A stretch of DNA of 49,370 nt from Campylobacter concisus (GTDB lineage: Bacteria; Campylobacterota; Campylobacteria; Campylobacterales; Campylobacteraceae). A program made the position numbers and the translations under genes. Under the pieces are notes generated by a model. That model was not told the DNA's origin. It saw only the letters and a program-made list of their open reading frames with translations, and ran no database searches. Location: NCBI RefSeq assembly GCF_015230015.1, contig NZ_JAAKZC010000016.1, positions 1 to 49,370 of the forward strand. Reading direction: 5' to 3'. Within the stretch, counting starts at the first letter, position 1, and every line of letters starts with the position of its first letter. Below, piece by piece: positions 47,773 through 49,370 of this stretch.

Positions 47773-48258
47773 TTATAGTTGTTTTGAGCGTTTTAGATCG
47801 CCTGCAAACTCGCAAGCGAGCTTATCGCCTAGTTTGCAACCTTTTTCTAAAACCGCGTAGGCCTCTTTAAATTTATGATCATCTATTAGTATCGAGCCTA
47901 TCATGCCGCAAGAGTAGCCGTCGTTTTGCTCGCAAGCTTTGTTAAAAAGCTCTCTTGCTTTTTGCGGATCGCTGTTTAGATAAATTCCACCAGCTGCCGT
48001 GCAACCCTCTTTTTCACCGCCTTGGCAAGCTTTGTTGTAAAGCTCTAGCGCTTTGTTGCTATCTGGTACGTCAGTTTTGCCTAGCTGATATATAGCACCT
48101 GCTTTTTGGCATGATCTTGCGTCGTTTGCTGCACATCCTGCTTCAAATTTAGCCAAGGCTTCTTTAAAATTTGAGCCTGCATAGGCGCTTAACCCAGCGT
48201 CAAATTCACTTCCAAATGCGCAAGCTGCAAGAAGTGAGATAAAAATCATTTTTTTCAT
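47773..48258 (-). CDS. Secreted Sel1-repeat (HcpA-like cysteine-rich) protein
   Basis: A 161-residue protein with a signal peptide (cut near ACAFGSE). Four repeats each hold two cysteines exactly seven residues apart (CAANDARSC, CQGGEKEGC, CEQNDGYSC, CKLGDKLAC), the pattern of disulfide-linked helical hairpins in Helicobacter cysteine-rich proteins (Hcp). It is likely periplasmic or secreted. The ATG at 48258 is preferred over a TTG just before it. Function is unknown; family members have been linked to beta-lactam binding and host response. Confidence 0.85.
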   Translation of the reverse strand: MKKMIFISLLAACAFGSEFDAGLSAYAGSNFKEALAKFEAGCAANDARSCQKAGAIYQLGKTDVPDSNKALELYNKACQGGEKEGCTAAGGIYLNSDPQKARELFNKACEQNDGYSCGMIGSILIDDHKFKEAYAVLEKGCKLGDKLACEFAGDLKRSKQL

Positions 48259-48261
48259 CAA

Positions 48262-48538
48262 ATTTCCTTTTGTAAAGTAATATGCAATTTTATCATATTA
48301 AATTTACACTTACTTGATAGCTGGTGATATATCATTTTAATATCTAAAAAATAAATTTAAAAAATATGTTTTTAGATATCACAAAAAAATTAAATTAAGA
48401 AAAATAATAATTTTTTATTGCTTTTTGTGTTTTTAAGCTTTTGGTTCTCGTAATATGCTTTTTTATAGCATATTAAATTGTCATCAAAATCGATAATTGA
48501 TTGTATAATGCTATAAATTATAAAAATAGAGGTATAAA
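48262..48538. other. Very AT-rich divergent gap with hairpins
   Basis: No gene is present. Two perfect inverted repeats lie here: ATATCTAAAAA (48341-48351) with TTTTTAGATAT (48369-48379), and TAATATGCT (48451-48459) with AGCATATTA (48467-48475). The G+C content falls well below that of the neighbouring core genes, which marks the border to the accessory gene at 48539. Confidence 0.7.
48504..48509 (+). promoter_or_regulatory. Likely -10 box of the DUF4062 gene
   Basis: A perfect TATAAT at 48504-48509, preceded by TTG, lies 29 bases before the ATG. TTGTCA (48478-48483) is 20 bases upstream, too far for a standard -35, but -35 elements are weakly conserved in campylobacters. Confidence 0.55.
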
Positions 48539-49370
48539 ATGAAAAAAATTTTTAGATTGTTTTTATCATCAACTTTTAGTGACTTCAAATTAGAAAGAGA
48601 GTTATTACAAACTAGGGTTTTTCCAGAAATACAACAATATTGCGAAAATAATGGTGCTGTTTTTCAACCAATTGATTTGCGCTGGGGCATAGATCAAGAA
48701 GCACAACTTGATCAACGTACAATGGAAATTTGCTTAAATGAGGTGAAAACTTGCAAGAGCTATCCATACCCTAATTTTATAATTTTATCAGGCAATCGTT
48801 ATGGTTGGGTTCCATTGCCTTTAAAGATAGAAAAAAAAGAATTTGAAGCCATTGTAAGCAATATTCAAGAAGATGATAAAAATTTATTACACCAATGGTA
48901 TTTTTTGGATGAAAATCAGCTAGATACATCAGGAAAAATGCTACCTACTTACAGGCTAAAAGAGATTGTAGGTGCTGAAGAGTGGAAAAAAATTAATAGC
49001 GAAATAAAGCAAAAAATATTTGATAGTTGGTATGAGACTGAAAACAAAATAAGGCAAATTTTACAGACAGGCGTTGCGAGAAGTCGTTTGTCAAAAAAAG
49101 ATACTGAAAAGTATTTTATGTCTGCTACACACCAAGAAGTTGCAGAATATGCAAAAAATGGCATTAATAAAGAACATATCTTTATTTTTTATAGAGATGA
49201 GCAGCAAAAAACAAAAAATGGCGATACTGAAAATGTAAAAAACTTTAGATGTTTTATAGAAGAAGTGCTAAATCCTGATAATATTTATCATGAAACTATA
49301 GAAGATAAAGAATATTTAAATAATTTTTGTGAAAAAGTGTTGGCTTTTCTAAAAACAAAGATAACTCAGC
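48539..49370 (+). CDS. DUF4062-domain protein, N-terminal part (runs off the window)
   Basis: An open frame of 277 codons without a stop to the window end. The ATG has AGAGG seven bases upstream. Residues 5-95 match the DUF4062 domain: FLSSTFSDFKLERELL (8-23), a DLRWG motif (46-50), EICLNEVKTC (63-72) and GNRYGW (85-90). This Rossmann-like, probably TIR-related domain opens eukaryotic TEP1 and NWD1 and many bacterial STAND NTPases, where it is followed by a NACHT or AAA ATPase and repeats. Residues 95-277 are charged and helical, without a Walker A so far. Codon use is AT-rich like the RecQ gene at the other end. A large defence-type ATPase is inferred, but the downstream part is not visible. 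Confidence 0.8.
   Translation, partial: MKKIFRLFLSSTFSDFKLERELLQTRVFPEIQQYCENNGAVFQPIDLRWGIDQEAQLDQRTMEICLNEVKTCKSYPYPNFIILSGNRYGWVPLPLKIEKKEFEAIVSNIQEDDKNLLHQWYFLDENQLDTSGKMLPTYRLKEIVGAEEWKKINSEIKQKIFDSWYETENKIRQILQTGVARSRLSKKDTEKYFMSATHQEVAEYAKNGINKEHIFIFYRDEQQKTKNGDTENVKNFRCFIEEVLNPDNIYHETIEDKEYLNNFCEKVLAFLKTKITQ

Overview
The window is a chromosomal segment of a Campylobacter, most likely C. concisus or a close relative. The genus rests on gene content and order: the set fliP / glmU / coaBC / hypothetical / uppS / prepilin peptidase / LptF-LptG permease / truA follows an order I recall from C. jejuni (around Cj0820-Cj0827), the agmatine deiminase / cation efflux / N-carbamoylputrescine amidase trio matches Cj0947-Cj0949, and the solute-binding lipoprotein at 38306 is a near match to C. 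jejuni CjaA. The species is a guess from base composition and the very frequent AAATTT(A) words. No similarity search was run.

Layout. (1) 1-3247 is a visibly AT-richer accessory segment: a RecQ-type helicase fused to a ComF-like phosphoribosyltransferase, overlapping a DprA/Smf-like gene by one base. This is the strongest candidate for an unusual (probably genome-defence) system. (2) 3298-10956, mostly on the minus strand, holds a J-domain protein, a small charged protein, tRNA-Arg(GCG), then truA, LptF/G permease, prepilin peptidase, uppS, a hypothetical, coaBC and glmU in a tight operon. (3) 11093-20493 on the plus strand is one nearly gapless run of nine genes: motA, motB, fliP, a TolC-like factor, an RND adaptor, an RND pump, a second TolC-like factor and a DMT exporter. 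(4) 20566-27823 on the minus strand: a FlxA-like coiled-coil protein with a sigma-28-like promoter, comEC, dnaB, ispG, a non-coding gap, priA, a pseudopilin and two small proteins. (5) uvrB, then a decayed PhzF fragment, an Fsr-type MFS exporter and an AsmA-like envelope protein. (6) groES-groL behind a CIRCE operator, and a phosphohexomutase. (7) A gap with a 99-base-spaced imperfect repeat, then a CjaA-type amino-acid ABC transporter. (8) A polyamine-route cluster and a TAXI-type TRAP transporter. (9) A Sel1-repeat protein, a very AT-rich gap with hairpins, and the first 277 codons of a DUF4062 protein that runs off the window, probably the effector end of a STAND-type defence protein.

How it fits together: the bulk is housekeeping, envelope and motility. 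DNA-uptake functions recur (ComEC, pseudopilin, prepilin peptidase). Both window ends are AT-rich accessory DNA with conflict-system domains, so the middle looks like core chromosome between two variable loci.
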